Origin: an uncultured Pelagibacteraceae bacterium
GTDB lineage: Bacteria > Pseudomonadota > Alphaproteobacteria > Pelagibacterales > Pelagibacteraceae
Assembly: GCA_902612575.1 (NCBI GenBank)
Contig: CACMDZ010000005.1
Coordinates: forward strand, 1 to 58,997
Direction of reading: 5' to 3'
Length of the DNA: 58,997 bases
The translations under genes were made by a program, and so were the position numbers. Positions 50,984 through 58,884 of this stretch are shown piece after piece. How positions within the stretch are numbered: the stretch's first letter is position 1; each line of letters starts with the position of its first letter. A model generated the notes under the pieces. The model had not been told where the DNA came from and did not search any database. It saw nothing but the letters and a program-made list of their open reading frames with translations.

Positions 50984-51752
50984 AACTAAATTAAAAAATA
51001 TTATCGAAGATTTAATCGATACATTCTTAATTGCAGGAGATCTTTCTATTAAACTTAGAAATCAAGGTTTAATAAAAGAAATTAAATCTGATAATACGCC
51101 GGTTAGTAATGGTGATATTGAAGTAAATAAGCTTCTTACAAAAAAAATATTAGAATTAACACCTGAAATTCCAATTGTCTCTGAAGAAACCTCGCACAAC
51201 AAATCTAAAACTGATCTAAAAGACTTTTGGCTTATCGATCCTATTGATGGGACATATGATTATATTAACAACAAAGAGGAATTTACTTTAAATGCTGGTT
51301 TAATATTAAATGGGAAAGCTGTTGCAGGATTAATCAATGCACCAGCGAAAAAAAGGATGTTTTATTCTTATGGAAAAGATAAATCATTTGAATTATCTAA
51401 TAATAAAAAAACTAAGTTAGATTGTAAAAAATTAACTTCATTAAATTCGGTAAAAGTTGTTTCATACTCAAATATATTAAAACCTGAAATTGAGATAATT
51501 CATAAAAAAATAGGCGTAACAGAATACCTTAAAATGAAGAGCTCACTCAAATTTTGCGTTATCGCAACAGGAGAATTTGATGGTTATGTTGCCGAACCTA
51601 GGGCATGCGAGTGGGATATTGCTGCGGGACATGCTATATTAGAAAACGCAGGTGGTATAATTAGAGATTTTGATGGTAATGAAATTAGATATGGAAAAAA
51701 AGATTTTAAAAATCCAAGTTTAATTATCAAAAGAAGCGATAAATTAAAATGA
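50976..51752 (+). CDS. cysQ: 3'(2'),5'-bisphosphate nucleotidase / inositol-phosphatase family (CysQ)
   Basis: The 258-residue protein has the metal motifs of the inositol monophosphatase superfamily: VSEETS (about 70-75), WLIDPIDGTYDYI (about 86-98) and EWDIAAGHAILENAGG near 212-227. CysQ dephosphorylates PAP to AMP, relieving inhibition of sulfur-metabolism enzymes. The ATG at 50976 (MDETKLKN) is chosen over a TTG three codons upstream. It overlaps the small membrane gene downstream by four bases. Confidence 0.9.
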   Translation: MDETKLKNIIEDLIDTFLIAGDLSIKLRNQGLIKEIKSDNTPVSNGDIEVNKLLTKKILELTPEIPIVSEETSHNKSKTDLKDFWLIDPIDGTYDYINNKEEFTLNAGLILNGKAVAGLINAPAKKRMFYSYGKDKSFELSNNKKTKLDCKKLTSLNSVKVVSYSNILKPEIEIIHKKIGVTEYLKMKSSLKFCVIATGEFDGYVAEPRACEWDIAAGHAILENAGGIIRDFDGNEIRYGKKDFKNPSLIIKRSDKLK

Positions 51753-51898
51753 GCGAGCAATTAAGAATTATTTTAATAATCATTGTATCAGTTTCAATAT
51801 TTGGCTTGGTAGTTTTTGTCATGGTCAAAAATTATATAAAAAACAAAATTCAATATTATTTAGAGGAAAAAAATAAAAAAACTAAAGAAGATTTATAA
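51749..51898 (+). CDS. 49-residue single-helix membrane protein
   Basis: The frame overlaps the cysQ stop by four bases (ATGA) and encodes MSEQLRIILIIIVSVSIFGL followed by V-V-F-V-M-V, one strong membrane helix (about 6-26), then a basic tail with YIKNKIQYYLEEKNKKTKEDL. The classic overlap and helix-plus-charged-tail composition support it as real. No family recognised. It overlaps the convergent recX end by 17 bases. Confidence 0.6.
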   Translation: MSEQLRIILIIIVSVSIFGLVVFVMVKNYIKNKIQYYLEEKNKKTKEDL

Positions 51899-52445
51899 TC
51901 TTTAAATATTCATCTTTATCTAAATCCATTACTCTTCTCGAAACTTCAAAGTCAAAACCTGATCGTGCTAATATTCCTATGTCTTTTTTATAAAATAAAG
52001 GTCTATTGTCTTCTTGTCTTGATGGTCCAATTCTTTTTTTTTTACAAATCTTTATAGCAGAAAAAAAATCTTGGTCTTCATTTTTATCTTTGATTTGTTC
52101 TATAGTATTTTTTATATATTTTTCACCTACACCCTTGTTAATTAAATAATTTCTTATCTTATTTATTGAAGATCCTCTTTGTATTAAACTTTTTGCTTTA
52201 GATTCTGAATAAAATTTGTCATTAATAAATTTTGATTTCTCAAGGTCCTCTAAAACGATATCTATTAAATTTGATACATCATTTTTTTTTATGTTTGGAG
52301 TTCTTGAAGTAAGATATTTTTTTAACAAATACGTTCTTAATTGTTGTTTTGATGGAGCGAATTTTTCAACATAATTAAGTGCAAAATTAGTCATCTCCTC
52401 AACTGTCACTTCTAATGACTTTTTTTTATTTTTTATAGGAATCAT
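51882..52445 (-). CDS. recX: regulatory protein RecX
   Basis: The 187-residue helical protein fits RecX in length and in its three-helix repeats. Seen are YVEKFAPSKQQLRTYLLKKY (about 25-44), LIDIVLEDLEKSKFINDKFYSE (with the D-x-x-F-x-x motif) and a C-terminal ILARSGFDFEVSRRVMD. RecX caps or modulates RecA filaments. RecA is not in the window. The start is 29 bases from the divergent ABA4-like gene. Confidence 0.85.
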   Translation of the reverse strand: MIPIKNKKKSLEVTVEEMTNFALNYVEKFAPSKQQLRTYLLKKYLTSRTPNIKKNDVSNLIDIVLEDLEKSKFINDKFYSESKAKSLIQRGSSINKIRNYLINKGVGEKYIKNTIEQIKDKNEDQDFFSAIKICKKKRIGPSRQEDNRPLFYKKDIGILARSGFDFEVSRRVMDLDKDEYLKIINLL

Positions 52446-52474
52446 TAAGTTATTTAATATAATATAAAAATATT

Positions 52475-52948
52475 ATGATTGAACAAATAGCAGCGTTTTT
52501 TACCATAGAGATGATCTACTTATGGTTAAATATAGGCATTATACCTTTTTGGCTGATTTTAATTGTTTTTCCACAATCTAAAATTTGTGGTTTGCTAATA
52601 ACATCGGTTATTCCATTTTTGATATTATCTGCTGTATATTGCTATTTGGGTTACTATTTTTTTATTTCTGGATACGACTTTGATTATAATTTTACCTTGT
52701 ATCTAGGCTTATACGATTTAAGAAACCTTTTTGAGGCTGAAGCTTTTTTAATAATGTTTTGGACACACTTTCTGGCAGTGAATCTATTTTGTGGTGCCTG
52801 GATTATGAAAGACAGTCAAAAATTATTCATTTCAAAATATTTGGTTTTTATTCCATTAATTATAACTTACTTTATTGGTCCAATTGGTTTGGTAATTTAT
52901 TGGATTATTAGAATGTTTTACGCTAAGAGAATAAATTTATTAGATTAA
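52475..52948 (+). CDS. ABA4-like membrane protein (DUF4281)
   Basis: The 157-residue protein has four membrane segments (about 13-32, 38-60, 84-108, 118-145). LNIGIIPFWLILIVFPQSK, LRNLFEAEAFLIMFWTHFLAVNLFCGAWI and the closing YFIGPIGLVIYWIIR match the ABA4-like family, named from the plant neoxanthin protein. The bacterial role is unclear; carotenoid metabolism is one possibility. It ends eight bases before the convergent rhodanese gene. Confidence 0.78.
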   Translation: MIEQIAAFFTIEMIYLWLNIGIIPFWLILIVFPQSKICGLLITSVIPFLILSAVYCYLGYYFFISGYDFDYNFTLYLGLYDLRNLFEAEAFLIMFWTHFLAVNLFCGAWIMKDSQKLFISKYLVFIPLIITYFIGPIGLVIYWIIRMFYAKRINLLD

Positions 52949-52956
52949 CTTCAAGA

Positions 52957-53343
52957 TTATTTTACAATTTTAAATCCAGAATTTTGCATTGAGCCAAATC
53001 CACCGTCTATATGAGAAATGTTAGTAAAACCCATACTTTGTAAAGTTTTTGTAGCCAAAGCTGATCTAAGTCCTCCTGCACAGAATAAAACTATTTCTTT
53101 ATTCATATCGATTTTTCCTTCCTTAAAATATTGACTATCTGGATCCATCCAAAATTCCAACATTCCTCTTGGTATATGAGAAGAGTTTTCTATTCTACCT
53201 AATCTTTCTAATTCTCTTACATCTCTTATATCAATAAGATTACAGGTATTATTATTAACTTTTTCTAATGCTTCACTGGGTGATATGGTTTTTATTTCTT
53301 TTAGAGCTTCTGCGACTAATGTTGATGCTGATTTTATTGTCAT
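52957..53343 (-). CDS. single-domain rhodanese-like sulfurtransferase
   Basis: The 128-residue protein is one rhodanese domain (about 20-126). The active-site loop is VLFCAGGLRSALA with Cys88, and NLIDIRDVRELERLGRIENS is the conserved structural strand region. It could move sulfane sulfur or detoxify reactive sulfur species in the cytoplasm. Start lies 54 bases from the divergent peroxiredoxin. Confidence 0.9.
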   Translation of the reverse strand: MTIKSASTLVAEALKEIKTISPSEALEKVNNNTCNLIDIRDVRELERLGRIENSSHIPRGMLEFWMDPDSQYFKEGKIDMNKEIVLFCAGGLRSALATKTLQSMGFTNISHIDGGFGSMQNSGFKIVK

Positions 53344-53397
53344 AAATGTTTATTACACTAAATAAAATATATTACTATAAAAAATAAAGGTGTCTAT

Positions 53398-53844
53398 ATG
53401 AAAGCTCCAAACTTTAAATTATCATCTACATCTGGAAAAACAGTAGAATTAAATAAGATAAAATCTAAATATATTATCATCTATTTTTATCCAAAGGACA
53501 ATACAAGTGGATGTACGATTGAAACAAATGATTTTAATAAGCTTCTAAGTAAATTTGAAAAACTTGGATGCACAATTTATGGAATTTCAAAAGATAGTTT
53601 AGAGAGTCATCAAAAATGGAGTAAAAAACTTAATCTAAAGTTTGAGTTACTAGCTGATGAAGATAAGACCTCTCTTAAAGCATACAAAACATGGGCTAAA
53701 AAGAAATTTATGGGCAGAGAATTTATGGGCACTGTTAGAAGTACTTTTGTGATTAAAAAAAATAAAATTATAAAAGAGTGGAGAAACATTAGAGCAGTAG
53801 GCCATGCTCAAGAGGTTTTAGATTTTATTAATAGTATTAAATAA
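53398..53844 (+). CDS. bcp: thiol peroxidase, bacterioferritin-comigratory type (Prx-Q)
   Basis: The 148-residue peroxiredoxin has YFYPKDNTSGCTIETNDF with peroxidatic Cys39 and Thr36 in the T-x-x-C motif, and a conserved arginine in TVRSTFVI. It reduces hydroperoxides using thioredoxin or glutathione. The usual BCP resolving cysteine five residues later is Asn44, so it is probably of 1-Cys type, or uses Cys58. It ends just ahead of a strong terminator. Confidence 0.92.
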   Translation: MKAPNFKLSSTSGKTVELNKIKSKYIIIYFYPKDNTSGCTIETNDFNKLLSKFEKLGCTIYGISKDSLESHQKWSKKLNLKFELLADEDKTSLKAYKTWAKKKFMGREFMGTVRSTFVIKKNKIIKEWRNIRAVGHAQEVLDFINSIK

Positions 53845-53869
53845 AAAAGGCCCCAAATAGGGGCCTTTT
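53845..53869. terminator. bidirectional intrinsic terminator between bcp and amt
   Basis: AAAAGGCCCC-AAATA-GGGGCCTTTT forms a perfect 10-bp stem at 53845-53869. The U-run is CCUUUU C on the plus side and CCUUUUUU on the minus side. The genes on either side converge, so it ends both transcripts. This is the clearest terminator in the window. Confidence 0.92.
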
Positions 53870-53898
53870 CTAACTATAGAGAGAGAGATAGTTATTCT

Positions 53899-55200
53899 TT
53901 AGTCTCTTATTGCGTATGCAATTACACCAGACTCTGAAACGTCAGTTCCAAGTCTTTCTGCTTCTTTACTCAATCTTATACCCATTGTACCTTTCATAAT
54001 TCCCCAAACTATAAGTGAAACTATAAATACAAATGCATTGATTGATATTACTCCAAGAAGCTGCGCACCGAATGATGCATCACCATTTGTAAGTGGCACA
54101 GCTAGTGTACCCCATACTCCAGCGAATAAGTGAGCTGGAATTGCTCCAACTACATCATCGATTTTAAGTGAGAATAATAATTTAGTTCCGAACACAACTA
54201 TTAGTCCACCAATTGCACCTATAAGAATTGCTGCTAGCGGTGAAGGCATTAATGGTTCAGCTGTAATTGCTACTAGACCACCAATTGCTCCGTTAAGCAT
54301 TTGTATAACGTCAGTTTTACCTGCCATTAATCTAGTTACTGCTCCAGCTGCTAATACACCACCACAGGCTGCTAAATTTGTATTAATGAAAATATTTGAT
54401 ACAGCAACTGCATCATCAAATGTTCCCATCGCTAATTGTGATCCACCGTTAAATCCGAACCAACCTAGCCATAAAATAAATACTCCAACTGTTACCAATG
54501 GTACAGATGACGCCGCAAACGGCTTCATAGGTTTAGCTGCCCCAGATTTATCAAATCTACCTGTTCTAGCTCCTAATAGAATTGCTCCAGCTAATGCTGC
54601 TGCACCTCCAGTTGAGTGAACGAGAGTAGAGCCAGCAAAGTCTGAGAAACCAGCAGCTGCTAACCAGCCACCTCCCCACTGCCAACCCATAACGATTGGA
54701 TAAATAATACCTGAAAGGATAGCTGCAAATAAAAAGAACGGCCATAATTTAATTCTTTCAGCTAATGTTCCAGATACAATTGAAACTGTTGTTGCACAGA
54801 AAACCATTTGGAAGTACCAATCAGATCCATCTGCATATCCAGTATCTACTGAACTTGCATCAGACCATGGAGTAAAGCTTCCAATGTATCCACCTTCTGG
54901 AATTCCGTATGCTAAATTATATCCAACCATCCAGAACATAATTCCAGCTATTGAAAATAATCCGATATTTTTGGCACATATTACTGATACACTTTTTGAT
55001 GTTACCATTCCTGATTCAAGCATGGCGAATCCAGCTGCCATAAACATTACTAGAAAACCACAGACCAAGAAAAGAAATGTATTGAATATGAAACCTACTT
55101 CAGCTGAAACTGTAGTTTCAGCATAACCGGCACTAGTCATATTTAGTAAGAAAAATAAACTTACTAATGGACCAACCAGTTTTTTTAAAAGTTTAACCAT
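53899..55200 (-). CDS. amt: ammonium transporter Amt
   Basis: The 433-residue protein has an N-terminal signal-like helix (about 8-27) and 11 membrane segments, as in AmtB. The pore twin histidines lie in FAGSTLVHSTGGAAALAG (around residue 200) and VVGAIPAHLFAGVWG (near 350), and the AGFAMLESGMV block is in helix 2. It conducts ammonium across the inner membrane. The ATG follows GGAGGTGAA, a strong ribosome-binding site. No glnK gene lies next to it, unlike many amt loci. Its transcript ends at the hairpin 53845-53869. Confidence 0.96.
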   Translation of the reverse strand: MVKLLKKLVGPLVSLFFLLNMTSAGYAETTVSAEVGFIFNTFLFLVCGFLVMFMAAGFAMLESGMVTSKSVSVICAKNIGLFSIAGIMFWMVGYNLAYGIPEGGYIGSFTPWSDASSVDTGYADGSDWYFQMVFCATTVSIVSGTLAERIKLWPFFLFAAILSGIIYPIVMGWQWGGGWLAAAGFSDFAGSTLVHSTGGAAALAGAILLGARTGRFDKSGAAKPMKPFAASSVPLVTVGVFILWLGWFGFNGGSQLAMGTFDDAVAVSNIFINTNLAACGGVLAAGAVTRLMAGKTDVIQMLNGAIGGLVAITAEPLMPSPLAAILIGAIGGLIVVFGTKLLFSLKIDDVVGAIPAHLFAGVWGTLAVPLTNGDASFGAQLLGVISINAFVFIVSLIVWGIMKGTMGIRLSKEAERLGTDVSESGVIAYAIRD

Positions 55201-55295
55201 TTCACCTCCGTTTAATTAAAGGTGTTCTTATAAATTTAATAAAATTAAAAACTAATGATAGTTAGGAAAAATAGGTATGCAGTAAGTGCATGTAG

Positions 55296-55337
55296 TAACA
55301 GCCTTTTTCAAGTTTTTAAGCTTAAAAAAGGCTGTTA
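55296..55337. promoter_or_regulatory. 13-bp stem-loop between HU and amt genes
   Basis: TAACAGCCTTTTT and its exact complement flank a 16-base loop at 55296-55337. It begins ten bases past the HU stop and lies about 95 bases before the amt start. No U-run follows on the minus strand, so it may be a weak terminator, an mRNA-protecting end for HU, or part of the amt leader. The 55201-55346 gap otherwise holds a small ATGCA/TGCAT hairpin (55277-55291) and no gene. Confidence 0.55.
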
Positions 55338-55346
55338 AAAAAAAGT

Positions 55347-55622
55347 TTATTTATTGAAAACTTCTTTAAGTGCTTTTGCAGGTAAAAATTTTACCTTTTG
55401 AGAAGCTGCGATTTGGATTTGTTCTCCAGTTCTTGGATTACGGCCAATTCGGGCTTTTCTTTTAGCCACTTTATATGTACCAAAACCAGCAATTTTCACA
55501 TTATCGTCGCCTTTTAAAGCATCCAAAATAGTGTTGGTAATTGTATCAAAAGTACGCTCGGCATCAGCTTTACTTTGATTTAACGACCCAGCTAGTTTCG
55601 CTATAAGTTGTTTTTTGTTCAT
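55347..55622 (-). CDS. hup: DNA-binding protein HU
   Basis: The 91-residue protein is a standard HU/IHF subunit. KKQLIAKLAGSLNQSKADAE is the helical dimerisation part, followed by VKIAGFGTYKVAKRKARIGR and the DNA-binding arm GRNPRTGEQIQIAASQKVKF (about 58-77) with the intercalating proline. It compacts DNA as a dimer. The ATG follows CCGGAGCTAAA. Its upstream gap carries an inverted repeat at 55690-55716. Confidence 0.96.
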   Translation of the reverse strand: MNKKQLIAKLAGSLNQSKADAERTFDTITNTILDALKGDDNVKIAGFGTYKVAKRKARIGRNPRTGEQIQIAASQKVKFLPAKALKEVFNK

Positions 55623-55689
55623 TTTAGCTCCGGTTTTAAAGGTTATATTTATATAGTTAACAAAATCATTGATAATTCAAGCTTTTTTT

Positions 55690-55716
55690 TTGTGTCTAAA
55701 ATGTTTTTTGACACAA
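55690..55716. promoter_or_regulatory. inverted repeat upstream of the HU gene
   Basis: TTGTGTC (55690-55696) and GACACAA (55710-55716) are exact complements 13 bases apart, about 70 bases upstream of the HU start. It could be an operator for HU control or a short hairpin in the rseP 3' trailer. The 55623-55773 gap contains no gene; no other clear signal was seen. Confidence 0.35.
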
Positions 55717-55773
55717 TATATAGTTGTAAAAAAGTGTTGATTTATAATGCTTTTTTAACTGTCAAAAATGCCT

Positions 55774-56880
55774 TTAAAATAAGCCTAAATCTTTAAGGTC
55801 ATTGAAAGTCGCAAAAAACATCAAAGTTAACAATAAAAACATTCCGATTCGAAAAAAACCTTCTTGTGTTTTTTGGCTTAACGGTTTTCCTAATACTTTT
55901 TCGAAAGCATAAAACATTAAGTGACCGCCATCTAAAAGTGGGATGGGAAATAGATTAATTAAACCTAAACTAATTGAAATATAAGCCATCATGCTAATAA
56001 ATGGGAGTATTCCAAACTCTGCAACTTGACCTGAAATTTTAGCTATTCTAATTGGCCCTCCTAGTTGAGAACTGTCTCCAGAGCCAGTAATCATTGAGCC
56101 CATATATTTAAGAGAAGAAGTAGTAACAAAGTAAACTTCTTTAAAAGACTCAATTAATGCCGTCGCTGGTCCTAATTTTTTATGTTTTATTTCATTGTTA
56201 TATGGACTAAGTTTTATGCCAATAATTCTTTTATTAATTTTGTTTCCTAGATTATCAACTCCGGCAACAATTTTTGGTTTTACTTTTAATAATAATTCTT
56301 GATCATATCTAGAAACTTTAAAATCAACTATTTCAGATGTTGACATTAAAATTAGTTTAGAAACGTCAAGAATACTCTCTACTTTGTTATTATCTATCTC
56401 AAGTATTATGTCATTTTTTTTCATTCCAGCAATTTCTGCAGGGCTGTCTTTTTGAACCTCATCGATAATTGCTGGGGTAAAGTCTTTGCCAGCAAACATA
56501 TATATGAATAAAAAAATAAATATTGCTAAAACGAAGTTTGCAATTGGACCGCCTGCAACAATCAATGATCTTTGATACAACGGTTTTGTGACAAAAAGCT
56601 TTTCTTGATCTTCTTTATTGTATTTTTTTAAAAGTTCTTCTTGATCAGCCTGAGAAAAAACATTTCGATCTCCAAAAAACTTAACATAACCGCCAAGGGG
56701 TATCCAGCAAATTTTCCATCTTGTCCCAGATTTATCATTCCAACCAAATAATTCTTTTCCAAAACCTATAGAAAAGTCTGTTACTCCAACACCATATTTC
56801 TTTGCAAAATAGTAATGTCCATATTCATGAATAAAAACAACTACAATGATCAATACAATAAATGGCAAAATAAAACTCAT
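55774..56880 (-). CDS. rseP: site-2 zinc metalloprotease RseP
   Basis: The 368-residue membrane protease has the zinc motif HEYGH at 18-22 in its first helix, a PDZ domain at about 125-205 (KDSPAEIAGMKKNDIILEID) and the second active-site motif NLFPIPLLDGGH near 311-322. It cuts membrane-spanning substrates such as anti-sigma factors and signal-peptide remnants. It has one PDZ domain, where E. coli RseP has two. The usual neighbours dxr and bamA are absent here. Confidence 0.95.
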   Translation of the reverse strand: MSFILPFIVLIIVVVFIHEYGHYYFAKKYGVGVTDFSIGFGKELFGWNDKSGTRWKICWIPLGGYVKFFGDRNVFSQADQEELLKKYNKEDQEKLFVTKPLYQRSLIVAGGPIANFVLAIFIFLFIYMFAGKDFTPAIIDEVQKDSPAEIAGMKKNDIILEIDNNKVESILDVSKLILMSTSEIVDFKVSRYDQELLLKVKPKIVAGVDNLGNKINKRIIGIKLSPYNNEIKHKKLGPATALIESFKEVYFVTTSSLKYMGSMITGSGDSSQLGGPIRIAKISGQVAEFGILPFISMMAYISISLGLINLFPIPLLDGGHLMFYAFEKVLGKPLSQKTQEGFFRIGMFLLLTLMFFATFNDLKDLGLF

Positions 56881-56923
56881 AACTTTTATAATATATTTAT
56901 ATAAACAGGATGTAAATGATGGT

Positions 56924-58354
56924 TTATTTTAATCTCCAGGTTAAAATAGGTAAAAATGTTGCAACAATAAATGAGCAAAAAAGCAAGGATTGAGAGACAA
57001 ATATAGGTAAAAAGTCTAGAGGCAATATTATTCCGACCAGAATTGATTTTGAAAAGTCAGGACTTGGGAATAAAAGAATTCCTCCAATTAATCCAACAAT
57101 AATAGCTACATATGCATTTTTTTCAGTAAACTTTTTGGAGTAAAAACTGTAAAATACACTTAGTACAGCCGCACAACAAAATAAATCAGCTAATAAAAAT
57201 AAATATAAAATACTTATTCCTTTTGATGCAACGAAAAAAGAAATTAAAGAGATTAATATTATTATTTGCTTAGATAATTTTAAATAATCACCTTTGAATT
57301 TGATAACTTTATTTCCATCAACAATTATTAAACTAGAAATAGCGTTTACCAGAGTATCTATACTGCTTACCGTTAATGAAATAGCTAAAATTATTATTAT
57401 AATTGATAAAAAAAGAGTATTTTCTTTAAGTAGCAAAGAAAAAAATGCTAAATCAGGAATTAGATTTGAATTTTGAGAGGTGGCAATTAACCCTGTAAAT
57501 CCCATCAAAAATACAATTGGTATAATAATTAAAAATGAAAAAATTAGACTACTTTTTAAAACTTTATTGTCTTTAGCTGCATAAACTCTTTGCCAATTAC
57601 CTTGATGAAAAAGATTTGTTGCTGCAACAGCTATAAAAAAAGTTAGACCTGCAGTAAAATTTGGCAAATAGTTAAAGCTTAATAAATTAGGTTTATTTTG
57701 TTTGATAAATTCAAAGCTAAACTCATTAGAGTTTAAAGATATCAAATACGAAAATGATATTATTAAAAGTAAACCAAAAACTATAAACTGAATATTATCT
57801 GTAAATATTGAAGCTCGTAATCCACCATACAAAGTATATAAAAGAGAACTAATTATCACTATAGATGCTGTTATCCATAGATCTGTTCCAGATATATAAT
57901 TGATTAATATAGAAACAGCTGTCACTTCTGCTATTAAAAAAATGGACATATAAAAAATGGATAAAAATAAAATCAGTTTAAATAATTGTGAACCGAATCT
58001 TAGTCTTACAACTTCAATTAAAGATTTGCTTCTTGGGTATTTATCTCTAAATTTTTTTCCTAAGTATATAAGTATGAAAAGAGGAAATGCTGTTCCTAAA
58101 GAATATCCGATAACTGCCCCTATACCTCCCCATGTAGCAGCAGATGCAGGGCCAAATAATATCCATGCACCCAAAGCAGATGCGACCAAACTTGCTGTTA
58201 AAGAAAAAGTACCAACAGATCTACTTGCAACTAAATAATTATTAAGTCCTTGAAACTTTTTAGAGTAAAGAAGACCAATTATTACAAAAACAATACTAAT
58301 TGCTAAAGTTAATATTATTGCCGAGGATTGACTAATGATATTTATTTGTTCCAT
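56924..58354 (-). CDS. thiV: sodium:solute symporter under TPP control, probable HMP transporter ThiV
   Basis: The 476-residue SSS-family protein has about 13 membrane segments. Motifs include LVASRSVGTFSLTASLVASALGAW (about 41-64) and GGLRASIFTDNIQFIVFGLL (near 177-196), as in PutP-type carriers. The leader contains a TPP riboswitch that ends on its ribosome-binding site. SAR11 cells lack a full route to the thiamin pyrimidine and are known to have a riboswitch-controlled SSS carrier, ThiV, proposed to import 4-amino-5-hydroxymethyl-2-methylpyrimidine; this gene fits in family and control. Thiamin itself as cargo is the alternative. Confidence 0.88.
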   Translation of the reverse strand: MEQINIISQSSAIILTLAISIVFVIIGLLYSKKFQGLNNYLVASRSVGTFSLTASLVASALGAWILFGPASAATWGGIGAVIGYSLGTAFPLFILIYLGKKFRDKYPRSKSLIEVVRLRFGSQLFKLILFLSIFYMSIFLIAEVTAVSILINYISGTDLWITASIVIISSLLYTLYGGLRASIFTDNIQFIVFGLLLIISFSYLISLNSNEFSFEFIKQNKPNLLSFNYLPNFTAGLTFFIAVAATNLFHQGNWQRVYAAKDNKVLKSSLIFSFLIIIPIVFLMGFTGLIATSQNSNLIPDLAFFSLLLKENTLFLSIIIIILAISLTVSSIDTLVNAISSLIIVDGNKVIKFKGDYLKLSKQIIILISLISFFVASKGISILYLFLLADLFCCAAVLSVFYSFYSKKFTEKNAYVAIIVGLIGGILLFPSPDFSKSILVGIILPLDFLPIFVSQSLLFCSFIVATFLPILTWRLK

Positions 58355-58357
58355 TAT

Positions 58358-58421
58358 TCCCTTTCTGAATTACCGGACAGGTTCATTGGGTTTTTCTCAG
58401 CCTATACTGGCACCCCATGTG
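58358..58421 (-). promoter_or_regulatory. TPP (thi-box) riboswitch upstream of thiV
   Basis: In transcript order: GGGGTGCC (complement of 58409-58416), GGCTGAGA (58395-58402), ACCC (58388-58391), GAACCTG (58378-58384), GTAAT (58369-58373) and AGGGA (58358-58362). These are the conserved parts of the TPP aptamer. The terminal AGGG is also the ribosome-binding site, four bases from the ATG, so ligand binding would mask translation directly. No separate expression platform is seen. Confidence 0.95.
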
Positions 58422-58468
58422 TCAATATAAAGTATTTTTTTTATTTTAAAAATACATATTTTTATAAT

Positions 58469-58861
58469 GTGATTAAAAGAATTTTAATACTTATAATTTG
58501 TATGTTTGCATTTAGCGCGAATGCAATGGAAAAGAAAACAACATTTGACCAAGAATTGTTTAATAAAGCTCAATCTGAGGGAAAAGTTATAGTGATTAGT
58601 TCTTGGATAGAATATTGTTCATCTTGTGCAAAACAAATGAAAATATTACAAACAGCGAAAAAAGAAGGTGAATTATCAGATATTAAATTTGATAATATTG
58701 AGTATTTTTCATTTGATGTAATGAATAGAGATATTGCTGACGCTTTTAATGTGGTTTATCAGACTACTCTATTAATTTTCAAGGATGGCAAAGAAGTCTA
58801 TAGAAGCATCGGCGAAACTACAGAAAATTTAATTTATGAGGCTTTGAAAGCTTCAATTTAA
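58469..58861 (+). CDS. secreted thioredoxin-fold protein
   Basis: The 130-residue protein starts at GTG 58469 with a signal peptide (IKRILILIICMFAFSANA, then MEKK). The mature part has SSWIEYCSSCAKQMKIL, a CxxC redox site near residues 48-51, and later VVYQTTLLIFKDGKEVYR in place of the usual cis-Pro segment (Thr-Thr instead of Thr-Pro). It resembles the C-terminal domain of DsbD. A longer ATG frame from 58328 is rejected because it crosses the riboswitch and the thiV start. It lies divergent to thiV. Confidence 0.75.
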   Translation: MIKRILILIICMFAFSANAMEKKTTFDQELFNKAQSEGKVIVISSWIEYCSSCAKQMKILQTAKKEGELSDIKFDNIEYFSFDVMNRDIADAFNVVYQTTLLIFKDGKEVYRSIGETTENLIYEALKASI

Positions 58862-58884
58862 AATATAATCAAAATTATCAAATA

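Noticed and set aside
53899..55200. Proline/alanine/asparagine-rich plus-strand frames opposite amt (54386-54619, 54884-55126)
   Set aside because: Composition is what the complement of a glycine/alanine-rich membrane protein gives; the amt gene is unambiguous.
58328..58468. Longer N-terminus for the thioredoxin-fold protein from ATG 58328
   Set aside because: It would encode through the antisense of the TPP riboswitch and the thiV start and place residues before a clear signal peptide; GTG 58469 is better.
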